DNA of 64,000 nucleotides from contig NZ_JAMJWD020000001.1 in the NCBI RefSeq assembly GCF_023554255.2, positions 732,755 to 796,754 of the forward strand, given 5' to 3'. Below, one piece after another: positions 9,093 to 17,527 of the stretch (its first letter is position 1; each line of letters begins with the position of its first letter). Made by a program: the position numbers and the translations under genes. The notes under the pieces are model-generated. The model was not told where the DNA came from, ran no database searches, and saw nothing but the letters and a program-made list of their open reading frames with translations. Source of the stretch: Phyllobacterium sp. 21LDTY02-6. Its GTDB lineage: Bacteria > Pseudomonadota > Alphaproteobacteria > Rhizobiales > Rhizobiaceae.

Positions 9093-9124
9093 AAAATTGA
9101 ACCCCTCGCAACGCGTATGGTTCC
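9093..9124 (-). promoter_or_regulatory. EcfG-type general stress promoter for otsA
   Basis: On the minus strand GGAAC (9124-9120) is followed after exactly 16 bases by GGTT (9103-9100), close to the alphaproteobacterial EcfG/RpoE2 consensus GGAAC-N16/17-CGTT. Transcription would start near 9093, about 27 bases before the otsA ATG. otsA is a known member of this regulon in related bacteria. Seen by eye; one mismatch in the -10. Confidence 0.5.
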
Positions 9125-9225
9125 ATATTTTTGGCAGGAATCGGGGAAAAAATAAGAACTTGCCGAACAAAATGCCCTATCTGTGAGTTCTTCCCTCAGA
9201 CAAACAGCAGCAGCGAAACGATTTG

Positions 9226-9975
9226 ATGACCCTAGAAACTGTCCACCCGCTTCCCCTCGACCTCAGGGAATGGGCGCTCTTCATCGATATCGATGGGACA
9301 CTCATAGACCTTGCCCCGACGCCCTCCGCCATCATCATCCCGAAAGAGCTGCCGCATCAGCTCGCCGTCGTCCAGCGCCGGGCCGGTGGTGCCATGGCGC
9401 TCGTCACGGGACGGGCCATCAGCGCCGTCGACGAGATGTTCCACCCGAACAGGCTGCCGGTCGCCGGAATGCACGGCGCTGAAATGCGCGACGGAGCAGG
9501 GACCGTCACATACAAGTCCGTGGAACCTGCGGATCTCGATCCCGCCCGCCTCGAACTCGATCTTCTTGCCAAGCGCTGGCCCGGCGTGATCCTGGAAGAC
9601 AAGGGCCGGGCCCTCGCCATCCACTACAGGCAGGCGCCGGAGGCAGAGCCGGCCATCCACAACGCACTCGGCGGTATCCTGAAGGGGCTCGGCGACAGCT
9701 GGAAGTGCCAGGAGGGCAAGATGGTGGTGGAGATCCACCCGGCCGCGGCCAACAAGGGCGATGCGGTTTCGACCTTCATGCAGAGCCCGCCCTATCTTGG
9801 CCGCAAACCCTTCGTCATCGGCGACGATCTGACGGATGAAACCATGTTCCGCATCGCCAATGACGCCGGGGGGCGCTCGGTCGGCGTCGGCAATCCGCCT
9901 TTCGACAGCATTGCGCAATACCGCATCGGATCGGCGGATGAGGTGCGAGACTGGATCGGCCGCCTTGCCGCCTGA
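9226..9975 (+). CDS. otsB: Trehalose-6-phosphate phosphatase
   Basis: 249 aa from ATG 9226 (an in-frame TTG immediately precedes it). HAD-superfamily phosphatase: motif I is FIDIDGTLIDLAP with both Asp residues, motif II is LVTGRAISAVD, and motif IV is VIGDDLTDETMF. It removes phosphate from trehalose-6-phosphate, the step after OtsA. Transcribed away from otsA, so synthase and phosphatase are under separate but adjacent promoters. The 3' end converges on the PQQ-type dehydrogenase with only 3 bases between stops, so the two transcripts probably share or read through a termination region. Confidence 0.93.
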   Translation: MTLETVHPLPLDLREWALFIDIDGTLIDLAPTPSAIIIPKELPHQLAVVQRRAGGAMALVTGRAISAVDEMFHPNRLPVAGMHGAEMRDGAGTVTYKSVEPADLDPARLELDLLAKRWPGVILEDKGRALAIHYRQAPEAEPAIHNALGGILKGLGDSWKCQEGKMVVEIHPAAANKGDAVSTFMQSPPYLGRKPFVIGDDLTDETMFRIANDAGGRSVGVGNPPFDSIAQYRIGSADEVRDWIGRLAA

Positions 9976-9978
9976 GAC

Positions 9979-11319
9979 CTAAGGCCGGGCAGTGACCCGC
10001 CAGACCTTGTTGCCGGCGTCGTCTGCGACCAGGAGAGCGCCGTCCCTTGCGATCGCAACGCCGACGGGACGGCCGAATGCCTTGCCGCTGCCTTCATCGA
10101 CAAAGCCGGTAAGCACATCCTTCGGCCTGCCTGAGGGCTGGCCGTTCTCGAACGGCACATAGATGACCTTGTAACCGCTGCGCGGCTTGCGGTTCCATGA
10201 ACCATGCTGGCCGACAAACGCGCCATTGGCATAGTCCGGGCCGAGCGCCATACCCTTGTTGAATGCCAGCCCGAGCGATGCGGTATGGGCGCCGAGCGCA
10301 TAGTCCGGCTTTATGGCCCTGGCCACGAGGTCCGGATTCTGCGGCTTGACGCGAACATCGACAGTCTGCCCGTAATAGCTGTAGGGCCAACCGTAAAAGC
10401 CGCCATCCTTCACCGAAGTCATATAGTCCGGCACGAGGTCGCTGCCGATCTCATCGCGCTCGTTCACGGCGACCCACAGGGCTCCATTGTCCGGGTTCCA
10501 TGACAGCCCGTTGGGATTGCGCAACCCCGACGCAAATACGCGTTGCGCTCCGGTCTCCAGATCGATCTCGAGCACGTTCGCGCGGTTCTTTTCCGCAGCC
10601 ATGCCGTTTTCGCCGACATTGCTGTTCGAACCGACGGTCGCGTAGAGCTTCTTTCCGTCGGGCGATGCGATAACGTCCTTCGTCCAGTGATGGTTGATCG
10701 GCCCTCCGGGCAGATCGGAAACATGTTGCGGCGAGGCGCTCGCTTCAAGATCGCCGTCGGCATAGGGCACGGCGACGATCGCATCGGTATTGGCGATGAA
10801 CAGCCGCCCGTTGGAGAGCGTCATGCCAAAGGGCGAGTTCAATCCTTCGAGGAATGTGTGGCGTATTTCGGCGACGCCGTCATTGTCGGCATCGCGCAGC
10901 AATGTGATGCGGTCGGCGCTTCCGGAGCGGGCGCCGGCGCGGCGCATGAGGAGCTGCGCCACCCATTCGCGAATGCTGAACTTGCCGCTTTCCTCCTTGG
11001 CGGGCGCATCGGACTCGGCGACCAGAACGTCTCCGTTCGGCAGCACATGAAGCCAGCGCGGATGCTGCAGGTCACCGGCAAGGGCATTGACACGCAATCC
11101 CGGTGCGGGTTCCGGGGTGGCGCCCTCGGCCCAGCCGGCGATGCGGGCGATGTTGACCGTTGGTATCGGCTTCGGGTTTGGAGCCGGCAGGACGGGATCG
11201 GGACCATAACCATCCTCGACTGCCACCTTGGCGGATTCCTGCGAGTAGAAATAAACGCCGGCGGCGCCAAGCACGATCAATATGAGAAGGATCAGTATGC
11301 CCAAGGCCAACAGCTTCAT
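9979..11319 (-). CDS. PQQ-type sugar (sorbosone/aldose) dehydrogenase, membrane anchored
   Basis: 446 aa. An N-terminal transmembrane anchor (MKLLALGILILLILIVLGAA) leaves the rest periplasmic. The body is a six-bladed propeller of the soluble glucose/sorbosone dehydrogenase family: HPRWLHVLPNGDVLVAES, LNSPFGMTL, NHHWTKDVIASPDGKKLY, LRNPNGLSWNPDNGALW, YGWPYSYYG, GQHGSWNRKPRSGYKV and FGRPVGVAIARDGALLVADD. Such enzymes oxidise aldoses using PQQ. AAGGATG precedes the start. No PQQ biosynthesis genes are in view, so cofactor supply would come from elsewhere or the environment. Substrate unknown. Confidence 0.87.
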   Translation of the reverse strand: MKLLALGILILLILIVLGAAGVYFYSQESAKVAVEDGYGPDPVLPAPNPKPIPTVNIARIAGWAEGATPEPAPGLRVNALAGDLQHPRWLHVLPNGDVLVAESDAPAKEESGKFSIREWVAQLLMRRAGARSGSADRITLLRDADNDGVAEIRHTFLEGLNSPFGMTLSNGRLFIANTDAIVAVPYADGDLEASASPQHVSDLPGGPINHHWTKDVIASPDGKKLYATVGSNSNVGENGMAAEKNRANVLEIDLETGAQRVFASGLRNPNGLSWNPDNGALWVAVNERDEIGSDLVPDYMTSVKDGGFYGWPYSYYGQTVDVRVKPQNPDLVARAIKPDYALGAHTASLGLAFNKGMALGPDYANGAFVGQHGSWNRKPRSGYKVIYVPFENGQPSGRPKDVLTGFVDEGSGKAFGRPVGVAIARDGALLVADDAGNKVWRVTARP

Positions 11320-11464
11320 TTGCTCATCCTTTTCATTATCCTGCGACGATCATTGCGGAATTTGCCTGCGATGAAAAGCGGCGAGGGGATTGATCATTGA
11401 TTGAATGCTGCGCCAGCCATGTTTGTTCCCGGCGAGCGGACGAATGCCAGAGCCGTGCAACTTT

Positions 11465-11488
11465 CGTTATATTTGGCCGGATATAACA
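11465..11488 (+). promoter_or_regulatory. ModE-like molybdate operator (Mo-box)
   Basis: Perfect 7-bp inverted repeat GTTATAT (11466-11472) and ATATAAC (11481-11487) separated by 8 bases, with C before the left arm, 64 bp upstream of modA. This matches the general ModE site pattern CGNTATA-spacer-TATANCG. A ModE-molybdate complex bound here would repress modABC when molybdate is plentiful. No modE gene is visible in the window. Confidence 0.6.
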
Positions 11489-11551
11489 CTGGCCAAAATG
11501 ACAAGGATCGATATATTCGTGCGGATATCACGATTTTCAGGGAAGAGTGCC

Positions 11552-12346
11552 ATGCGCATGATCGGATTGAAGAAGCTTGGCGGCGTCATGGCCGTGATCT
11601 GCCTGATGTTCTCGTCCGCTGCTGCACCCGCCCGGGCCGAGGAGGCGGTGACCGTTTTTGCGGCAGCCAGCCTGAAGAACGCCATGGACGACGTAGTGGC
11701 GGCCTGGATGAAGGAAAGCGGCAAGCAGGCCGTGGCTTCCTACGCGTCGAGCTCGGCCCTGGCCAAGCAGATCGAGGCGGGAGCACCCGCGGACATATTC
11801 ATCTCCGCCGATCTGGAATGGATGGACTATCTCGCGAACAAGAACCTCATCAAGCCGGCCAGCAGGAGCAATCTTCTCGGCAATCGGCTCGTGCTTGTCG
11901 CCCCCGAGGGGCAGGCAGAGCCGATCGAAATGAAGCAAGGGCTCGATCTCGCGCGCTTGCTCGATGGCGGGCGTCTGGCAATGGGGGAAATCAATACCGT
12001 TCCGGCCGGTAAATACGGCAAGGAAGCGCTGCAATCTCTCGGGATCTGGCCTGCGGTGGCGAACAGCATCGCTGGAGCGGAAAATGTGCGCGCGGCGCTG
12101 CTTCTCGTGGCGCGCGGGGAAGCTCCCTACGGTATCGTCTATGAGACCGATGCAGCCGCCGACAGCAAGGTCGAGATCGTCGCTACGTTCCCGGAAGCAA
12201 GCCACAAGCCGATCGTCTATCCCGTCGCAGTGCTGGCGGAAAGTGACGACCGCGAGGCGGAATCGCTGCTGGCCTTCATGAAATCGGAGCGCGCCGCACC
12301 ATTCTTCCGCAAGCACGGTTTCACCGTGCTTACCCCGGCCACGTAG
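11552..12346 (+). CDS. modA: Molybdate ABC transporter, periplasmic binding protein
   Basis: 264 aa from ATG 11552, preceded by GGGAAGAG. A signal peptide (MRMIGLKKLGGVMAVICLMF, cleavage after ARA-EE) is followed by the ModA hallmarks VTVFAAASLKNAMDDV, FASSSALAKQIEAGAPADIFISAD with Ala-Ser-Ser variation, W-x-D and GIVYETDAA. It binds molybdate (or tungstate) in the periplasm and hands it to ModB. First gene of modABC; a ModE-like box lies upstream. The frame is open further upstream to 11405, but that extension has no signal peptide and overlaps the operator. Confidence 0.94.
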   Translation: MRMIGLKKLGGVMAVICLMFSSAAAPARAEEAVTVFAAASLKNAMDDVVAAWMKESGKQAVASYASSSALAKQIEAGAPADIFISADLEWMDYLANKNLIKPASRSNLLGNRLVLVAPEGQAEPIEMKQGLDLARLLDGGRLAMGEINTVPAGKYGKEALQSLGIWPAVANSIAGAENVRAALLLVARGEAPYGIVYETDAAADSKVEIVATFPEASHKPIVYPVAVLAESDDREAESLLAFMKSERAAPFFRKHGFTVLTPAT

Positions 12347-12372
12347 TTGCGGCGAACGGAATCGGGGCCGAT

Positions 12373-13074
12373 GTGAGCTGGTTTGCACTGACGGACAGCG
12401 AATGGGTAGCGTTGCTGCTGAGCCTGCGCATAGCCTCGGTCGCGACCCTGTGCAGCCTGCCGCTGGCCATCATCACCGCCATGGCGCTGGCGCGGGGCAG
12501 GTTTCCCGGCAAATCGCTTTTGAACGGCATCGTGCATCTGCCGCTGGTTCTTCCGCCTGTGGTCACCGGCTTCGTGCTTCTGGTTCTGTTTGGTCGGCGC
12601 GGCCCGATCGGCGCATTCCTTGCGGATCATTTCGGTCTCATATTCTCGTTCCGCTGGACGGGCGCGGCCCTGGCCTGCGGCGTCATGGGGTTCCCGCTGA
12701 TGGTCAGGAGCATCCGCCTGTCAATCGAGGCCATCGACCGAGGGCTGGAAGACGCGGCCGCCACGCTCGGCGCCAATCCTGCCTGGGTGTTCGTCACCGT
12801 CACCTTACCCCTGATGCTGCCGGGGGTCATCGCCGGAGCCATACTCGGCTTCGCCAAGGCGGTTGGCGAGTTCGGCGCGACCATTACCTTCGTGTCCAAC
12901 ATTCCGGGCGAAACGCAGACGCTTTCCGCGGCGATCTATACGCTGACCCAGGTTCCGGGCGGCGATGCCGGCGCGTTTCGCCTGACGATCATCGCCGTAG
13001 TCGTTTCGATGGTCGCTCTGCTCGCATCCGAATTCGCCGCGCACAGCATCAACCGTCGGATGCGCGCCGCATGA
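12373..13074 (+). CDS. modB: Molybdate ABC transporter, permease
   Basis: 233 aa inner-membrane permease with GTG start (12373). Several hydrophobic helices and the conserved coupling loop EAAATLGANPAWVF-type motif (EDAAATLGANPAWVFVTVTLP), then GFAKAVGEFGATITFVSNIPGETQTL, which is specific to ModB. It forms the channel for molybdate with ModC. 26 bp after modA; its stop overlaps the modC start in an ATGA arrangement (13071-13074). Confidence 0.95.
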   Translation: MSWFALTDSEWVALLLSLRIASVATLCSLPLAIITAMALARGRFPGKSLLNGIVHLPLVLPPVVTGFVLLVLFGRRGPIGAFLADHFGLIFSFRWTGAALACGVMGFPLMVRSIRLSIEAIDRGLEDAAATLGANPAWVFVTVTLPLMLPGVIAGAILGFAKAVGEFGATITFVSNIPGETQTLSAAIYTLTQVPGGDAGAFRLTIIAVVVSMVALLASEFAAHSINRRMRAA

Positions 13075-14150
13075 CCCTTTCCTTCCAGGCAAAGCAGAGG
13101 CTGGGCGTGTTCGAACTCGATGCCGAGTTCACCGCCGGTCCGGGAGTGACCGCTCTCTTCGGCCGTTCGGGATCGGGCAAGACATCCATCATCCGCTTGC
13201 TGGCGGGGCTTTCCCGACCCGCCAAAGGCCATATCCTGTTCGATGGCGATGTCCTTCTCGACACTGAAAAGGGTGTTTTCGTGCCGAAGCATCGGCGAGG
13301 ATTCGGCTATGTCTTCCAGGATGGCAGGCTGTTTCCGCATCTGACGGTCGAGAAGAATCTGCGATATGGGATGTGGTTCGCCGCCAGCCAGCGCAAGAGC
13401 ACACAATTCAGCCAGATCGTGGACCTGCTCGGCATCGATGGCCTGCTGCAGCGGCGGCCTGCCAATCTCTCCGGAGGCGAAAAGCAGCGCGTTGCGATCG
13501 GGCGGGCGCTGCTCGCCGCGCCACGCCTCCTGCTGCTGGACGAACCGCTTTCCGCGCTCGACGACCCGCGAAAGGCGGAAATATTGCCTTACCTGCAAGC
13601 ACTTCGTGACGAGATGCGCATTCCGATCATCTATGTCACGCATGCCATGGCCGAAATCGCGCGGCTGGCAGATCGCGTGATCGTCCTCAGGGATGGAAAA
13701 GTCGGCATGAGCGGCGATGTCGACATGCTGCTCAACCATCCGGAGACGGTGGTGGAGATGGACGAGGGACGGGATGCGGGCGCCTTCGTCGAAGGCATGA
13801 TCGCCGATCATGACGATCGATATGGCCTCACGACGGTCATGCTCGGCTCCCAGCGGCTTTTCGTGGCCGGCACATTCCCGGCGGAGACGCGGATGGCGCG
13901 CTTCCACATCAGCGCCAGGGATGTCATGCTGGCGACGCGCCGCCCGGAGGAAATCAGCGCGCTCAACATTCTGGAGGGGCGCGTGGAGAGTTTGCGGCCC
14001 ACAGTGCCCGGCGTTGTGGATGTCCAGGTCAATTGTGGCGGTGCGCTGATCATATCGCGGCTGACGCAGCTTTCCTGCGAGAATCTGGCGCTTTCGCCCG
14101 GCAAGGACGTATTCGCCATCATCAAATCCGTCAGTTTCGCCCCACTTTGA
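13071..14150 (+). CDS. modC: Molybdate ABC transporter, ATP-binding protein
   Basis: 359 aa. Walker A GRSGSGKTS, Q-loop YVFQDGRLFPHL, signature LSGGEKQRVAIGRALL, Walker B LLLDEPLSAL and H-loop YVTHAMAEIARL are all present. The C-terminal ~70 residues (ISALNILEGRVESL, DVQVNCGGALIISRLT) form a Mop-type oxyanion-binding domain that can sense molybdate and inhibit transport. Start ATG overlaps the modB stop. Completes a high-affinity molybdate importer feeding molybdenum cofactor synthesis. Confidence 0.95.
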   Translation: MTLSFQAKQRLGVFELDAEFTAGPGVTALFGRSGSGKTSIIRLLAGLSRPAKGHILFDGDVLLDTEKGVFVPKHRRGFGYVFQDGRLFPHLTVEKNLRYGMWFAASQRKSTQFSQIVDLLGIDGLLQRRPANLSGGEKQRVAIGRALLAAPRLLLLDEPLSALDDPRKAEILPYLQALRDEMRIPIIYVTHAMAEIARLADRVIVLRDGKVGMSGDVDMLLNHPETVVEMDEGRDAGAFVEGMIADHDDRYGLTTVMLGSQRLFVAGTFPAETRMARFHISARDVMLATRRPEEISALNILEGRVESLRPTVPGVVDVQVNCGGALIISRLTQLSCENLALSPGKDVFAIIKSVSFAPL

Positions 14151-14188
14151 TCCTGCCGCTTGCCAAAGCAGCTTCTGCCTAAATTCAG

Positions 14189-14213
14189 TGCAACTTGCCA
14201 CTGTACTTTGCAC
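14189..14213 (+). promoter_or_regulatory. Possible NtrC enhancer site upstream of glnII
   Basis: GTGCAA (14189-14194) and TTGCAC (14208-14213) form a perfect 6-bp inverted repeat about 120 bp before the sigma-54 promoter. NtrC half-sites have the core TGCAC/GTGCA, but the 14-base spacing is wider than usual, so this is tentative. Confidence 0.3.
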
Positions 14214-14332
14214 CGCTGTTCACCGGATGGGACCGGCCGTTGACTTTCGCCAGGGTGAACCGTGAGCCGAGTAAGGGCTTTTGACCGGAGAATCCGGCTC
14301 GTCAGAAAATTATTTGGGGGGCGATGCTCAAG

Positions 14333-14349
14333 TTGGCACGGAACCTGCA
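14333..14349 (+). promoter_or_regulatory. Sigma-54 promoter for glnII
   Basis: TTGGCACG at 14333-14340 and CTGCA at 14345-14349, with exactly 10 bases between the invariant GG and GC. This matches the RpoN consensus TGGCACG-N4-TTGCA with one change. It lies 69 bp before the glnII ATG. Indicates control by NtrC and RpoN under nitrogen limitation, as known for rhizobial glnII. Confidence 0.8.
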
Positions 14350-14417
14350 CTGTTGTGGACGACCGTATCGTCCCCGTCGGAATTCGCTGTCCGACGCAGC
14401 ATTACAGGAAGGTTGAA

Positions 14418-15458
14418 ATGACAAAATACAAGCTCGAGTACATTTGGTTGGACGGATACACGCCCGTGCCGAACCTGCGTGGCAAGACGCAGATCAAGGA
14501 GTTCAGCAGCTTTCCGACGCTTGAGCAGTTGCCGCTTTGGGGCTTTGACGGCAGCTCCACCATGCAGGCCGAAGGACGTAGCTCCGATTGCGTGCTGAAG
14601 CCGGTGGCGCTCTATCCGGATAGCGAGCGCAAGAATGGCGTGCTCGTCCTCTGCGAAGTGATGATGCCCGATGGTGTCACGCCGCATCCTTCGAATACCC
14701 GCGCTTCGATCCTTGACGACGAAAATGCCTGGTTCGGTTTCGAGCAGGAGTATTTCTTCTACAAGAACGGCCGTCCGCTCGGCTTCCCCGAGACGGGTTA
14801 CCCGGCGCCGCAGGGCCCGTATTACACCGGTGTCGGCTACAGCAATGTCGGTGACGTCGCGCGCCAGATCGTCGAGGAACATCTCGATATCTGCCTAGCC
14901 GCCGGCATCAATCACGAAGGCATCAATGCCGAAGTTGCCAAGGGCCAGTGGGAATTTCAGGTGTTCGGCAAGGGCTCACGCCGCGCCGCCGATGAGATCT
15001 GGATGGCGCGCTATCTGCTGCAGCGCCTCACCGAGAAATACGGCATCGATGTCGAATATCATTGCAAGCCGCTCGGCGCCACCGATTGGAACGGTTCGGG
15101 CATGCACGCCAATTTCTCGACCGCCTATATGCGCGAAGTTGGCGGCAAGGACTATTTCGAGGCGCTCATGGCAGCCTTCGACGAGGCCCGCGCCGACCAT
15201 ATTGCCGTCTACGGCCCGGACAATCACATGCGCCTGACCGGCCAGCACGAGACGCAGTCGATCGACACGTTCAGCTATGGTGTTGCCGACCGTGGCGCTT
15301 CGATCCGCGTCCCGCACAGCTTCGTCAACAACGGCTACAGGGGCTACCTCGAAGATCGCCGTCCGAACTCGCAGGGTGATCCGTACCAGATCGCATCGCA
15401 GATCCTGCGGACGATCGCTACCGTACCGACCGAGACCGAGATATCGGCAGCCGCCTGA
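14418..15458 (+). CDS. glnII: Glutamine synthetase type II
   Basis: 346 aa, the size of eukaryote-like GSII rather than the ~470 aa GlnA. Starts MTKYKLEYIWLDGYTPVPNL after an AGGAAGG site. Conserved catalytic stretches: FDGSSTMQAEGRSSDC, WFGFEQEYFF, AGINHEGINAEVAKGQWEFQVF, NGSGMHANFST, RLTGQHET and ADRGASIRVP. It makes glutamine from glutamate, ammonia and ATP in the cytoplasm. GSII is characteristic of rhizobia and relatives and is induced under nitrogen limitation, consistent with the sigma-54 promoter. Monocistronic, with a terminator directly after. Confidence 0.96.
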   Translation: MTKYKLEYIWLDGYTPVPNLRGKTQIKEFSSFPTLEQLPLWGFDGSSTMQAEGRSSDCVLKPVALYPDSERKNGVLVLCEVMMPDGVTPHPSNTRASILDDENAWFGFEQEYFFYKNGRPLGFPETGYPAPQGPYYTGVGYSNVGDVARQIVEEHLDICLAAGINHEGINAEVAKGQWEFQVFGKGSRRAADEIWMARYLLQRLTEKYGIDVEYHCKPLGATDWNGSGMHANFSTAYMREVGGKDYFEALMAAFDEARADHIAVYGPDNHMRLTGQHETQSIDTFSYGVADRGASIRVPHSFVNNGYRGYLEDRRPNSQGDPYQIASQILRTIATVPTETEISAAA

Positions 15459-15477
15459 TCGGCCCGGTGTGAAACTG

Positions 15478-15509
15478 AAAATGGCGGGGGCCTCGGCTCC
15501 CGCCATTTT
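15478..15509 (+). terminator. Rho-independent terminator after glnII
   Basis: Stem AAAATGGCGGG (15478-15488) pairs perfectly with CCCGCCATTTT (15499-15509) around a 10-base loop. A and T runs on the two sides make it plausible as a bidirectional terminator between glnII and the convergent PhyH gene. Confidence 0.8.
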
Positions 15510-15544
15510 CATGCCTGCCCATGGCGGGCGATCGAGAAAAACGG

Positions 15545-16387
15545 CTAGGCCGGGTCGGATCCCATCACCAGACCTTCGATATCGTGCTTCTGGGTCACGG
15601 GGACGAGTTCATCCACGACGCGGCACACGAGATGCTGCTTCACAATATCGGGCAAGCTGTCGAAATAGGCCTGCGTTACCATCATGTCGTGCAATTCGGC
15701 ATGTCCGGCTCCCGGCGCATCGACGCCGAGCACCATCACTGGCCGGGAGATGGGGGAGGCGTGGGCGGTGCCGCGATGGACGGTGAGTGCCGAGCGGCAG
15801 GATATATCGCCGAGTTGGGGAAATTTGCGCACCGCGCGGCTCTGGAAGGTCGGCCAGATTTCCTTCGGCGGAAACATTTCGTGCTTCCATTCGCGGCCAT
15901 CATCATATTGCGTTCCGGGCGCTACTTCGAAGGGGCCCATATCCTCGGTGACATCGACGCCGGTAAGATTGAAGGCCAGCGACGTGATCCGGCGATCTTC
16001 GTAGGTGTCCCTCGGTGACGGAAAATCCCTGTGCCACGGCTGGAACTTGGCGCCCTGGAACGGCACGTCGAACCCGATCTCGACGATCTGATAGTCTTTG
16101 CCCAGCGCGTTCTCGCACATGGCGACGACCCAGGGATGGGTGACAAGATCGACAAATCCCGAAAATTCTTCCGGGTGGATTTCCACATACCAGCGGCGAG
16201 GACCACGACCGACGGCGCCGCCCGGTCTCTGGATCGATGTCCAGAAGGCGGTCATCATGTCCTCCCTCATGTTTTCAGCCCATTCCCTTGAAAACGCGGA
16301 TTTTTTCCCGACGATGCCGTCGGTGCGAAGCGTCTCGATATCGCGCTGGATCTCTTCTGCCCCGACTGACTGATGCTGACTGTCCAT
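15545..16387 (-). CDS. Phytanoyl-CoA dioxygenase (PhyH) family protein
   Basis: 280 aa from ATG 16385-16387 with GGGAGGAG just upstream. The Fe(II)/2-oxoglutarate dioxygenase facial triad is visible as HxD in PWHRDF and the distal His in LTVHRGTAH, with an Arg after it (SPISRPVM) placed to bind 2-oxoglutarate. PhyH enzymes hydroxylate diverse small molecules (fatty acyl-CoAs, ectoine, amino acids), so the substrate is not predictable. Single gene, convergent with glnII and co-directional with the downstream-numbered omp gene but 236 bp from it. Expected to be cytoplasmic. Confidence 0.82.
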   Translation of the reverse strand: MDSQHQSVGAEEIQRDIETLRTDGIVGKKSAFSREWAENMREDMMTAFWTSIQRPGGAVGRGPRRWYVEIHPEEFSGFVDLVTHPWVVAMCENALGKDYQIVEIGFDVPFQGAKFQPWHRDFPSPRDTYEDRRITSLAFNLTGVDVTEDMGPFEVAPGTQYDDGREWKHEMFPPKEIWPTFQSRAVRKFPQLGDISCRSALTVHRGTAHASPISRPVMVLGVDAPGAGHAELHDMMVTQAYFDSLPDIVKQHLVCRVVDELVPVTQKHDIEGLVMGSDPA

Positions 16388-16580
16388 AATCTCCTCCCAG
16401 ATATCAACATGGCTTATTTATATTTATAAGTCGAAACAGCCGGCCTTGCCAAGCCTTGATAACCGTTAAAGGCCCGAACGAGATGCGGCCGCAGACGTTC
16501 CACGTCGGCAGGCAATAACGGGCAATTGGAAGCAGAGAATGGGTTCGAAGGCTGCGCTTCGGCGCGGCTATCGAAAAAAT

Positions 16581-16611
16581 CAGGCGGGCAAAGGAGATTT
16601 TGCCCGCCTTG
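16581..16611 (-). terminator. Rho-independent terminator of the outer-membrane protein gene
   Basis: AGGCGGGCAAA and TTTGCCCGCCT form an 11-bp stem with a short loop. On the minus strand the stem is followed by GATTTTTTCG. It lies just after the omp stop codon (16624). Confidence 0.8.
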
Positions 16612-16623
16612 AGATGAAAATTG

Positions 16624-17289
16624 CTAGAATTTGTAGCTGATGCCCAGCTTCAGAGCATGCGTCTTCAAATCCACATTGTAGTCGGCGCCTGCGAAGTCGA
16701 AGTCCTGATCGCCGAAATCGGTATAGCGATATTCACCGCGCATGATCCAATTGTCCGTGATGGCATATTCGATGCCCGCACCAACTGTCCAGCCGACATA
16801 GGTGTCGTCGTCGGAGAATCCGTCGACGCCATCGGTGATGCTGTGCTCATAATTGCCGAAGGCCACGCCGCCGGTGATATAAGGCAGCACGCGGTCCATG
16901 GCATAGCCGAGACGTGCCCGCACCGAACCTTGCCATTGAAGTTCGCTGTCCCCCGAAATGATACCGACCTCGTCGTCGCCATTCATGTCGCTGTAGTCGA
17001 TATCGGCCTCGATGCCGAGAACGACATTGTTGCTGAACTGGTAATTATACCCGGCATATACACCGCCCAGAAATCCATCCGGGTCGAAGGACATGCTGCC
17101 GAAGTCGGAATCGAGATCCGACTTGCCCCAGCCATAGCCGGCCGCGGCACCGATATAGGGTCCTGTCCAGGTGAATTGCGGTACCTCTTCGACAGCCGGC
17201 GCTGGCGGTTCCAGAACCACGTCAGCGGCGAGGGCGGGAGTCGATACCAGAAGGCATGCGGTCAGAAATAACCATCTTTGCTTGATCAT
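16624..17289 (-). CDS. Outer-membrane beta-barrel protein (Omp25/31 family)
   Basis: 221 aa. Signal peptide MIKQRWLFLTACLLVSTPAL-AA, then a short acidic/Pro-rich linker (DVVLEPPAPAVEEV) and an eight-stranded barrel: FTWTGPYIGAAAGYGWG, GFLGGVYAGYNYQF, VLGIEADIDYSD, GSVRARLGYAMDRVLPYITGG, AGIEYAITDNWIMRGEYRYTDFG. It ends in Phe, the signal for outer-membrane assembly. This is the Omp25/Omp31-type porin family abundant in Brucella and rhizobia, where members stabilise the envelope. Strong GGAGGA site before the ATG; own terminator. Probably monocistronic. Confidence 0.92.
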   Translation of the reverse strand: MIKQRWLFLTACLLVSTPALAADVVLEPPAPAVEEVPQFTWTGPYIGAAAGYGWGKSDLDSDFGSMSFDPDGFLGGVYAGYNYQFSNNVVLGIEADIDYSDMNGDDEVGIISGDSELQWQGSVRARLGYAMDRVLPYITGGVAFGNYEHSITDGVDGFSDDDTYVGWTVGAGIEYAITDNWIMRGEYRYTDFGDQDFDFAGADYNVDLKTHALKLGISYKF

Positions 17290-17492
17290 GGACTGTCCTC
17301 CACTTCGAACGTTAGAGAAACGGACATACTACGCTCGTTTCAGACAAAAAGTGTCACTTATCGATCACAGAGGGCACTTAAATGGGCCATTTTGCGACAA
17401 AACTGGCCGGTTTGGCGGCTGAAAACCTCCATTGCCCCCGATCTGGGGAGCCGCCGACCATTGATCGAACAGCGCTGCGCCCACAGCCTCGC

Positions 17493-17527
17493 TTGACAGT
17501 TCTCCATTAATCGAGATATCTGGATAT
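17493..17527 (+). promoter_or_regulatory. Promoter/operator of the ars operon
   Basis: A -35-like TTGACA (17493-17498) is followed by the inverted repeat ATATC-TG-GATAT (17516-17527), which covers the expected -10 region and ends at the arsR ATG (17528). An ArsR dimer bound here would block RNA polymerase. The start codon is so close to the predicted transcription start that the message may be leaderless; no Shine-Dalgarno is visible. Confidence 0.5.
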
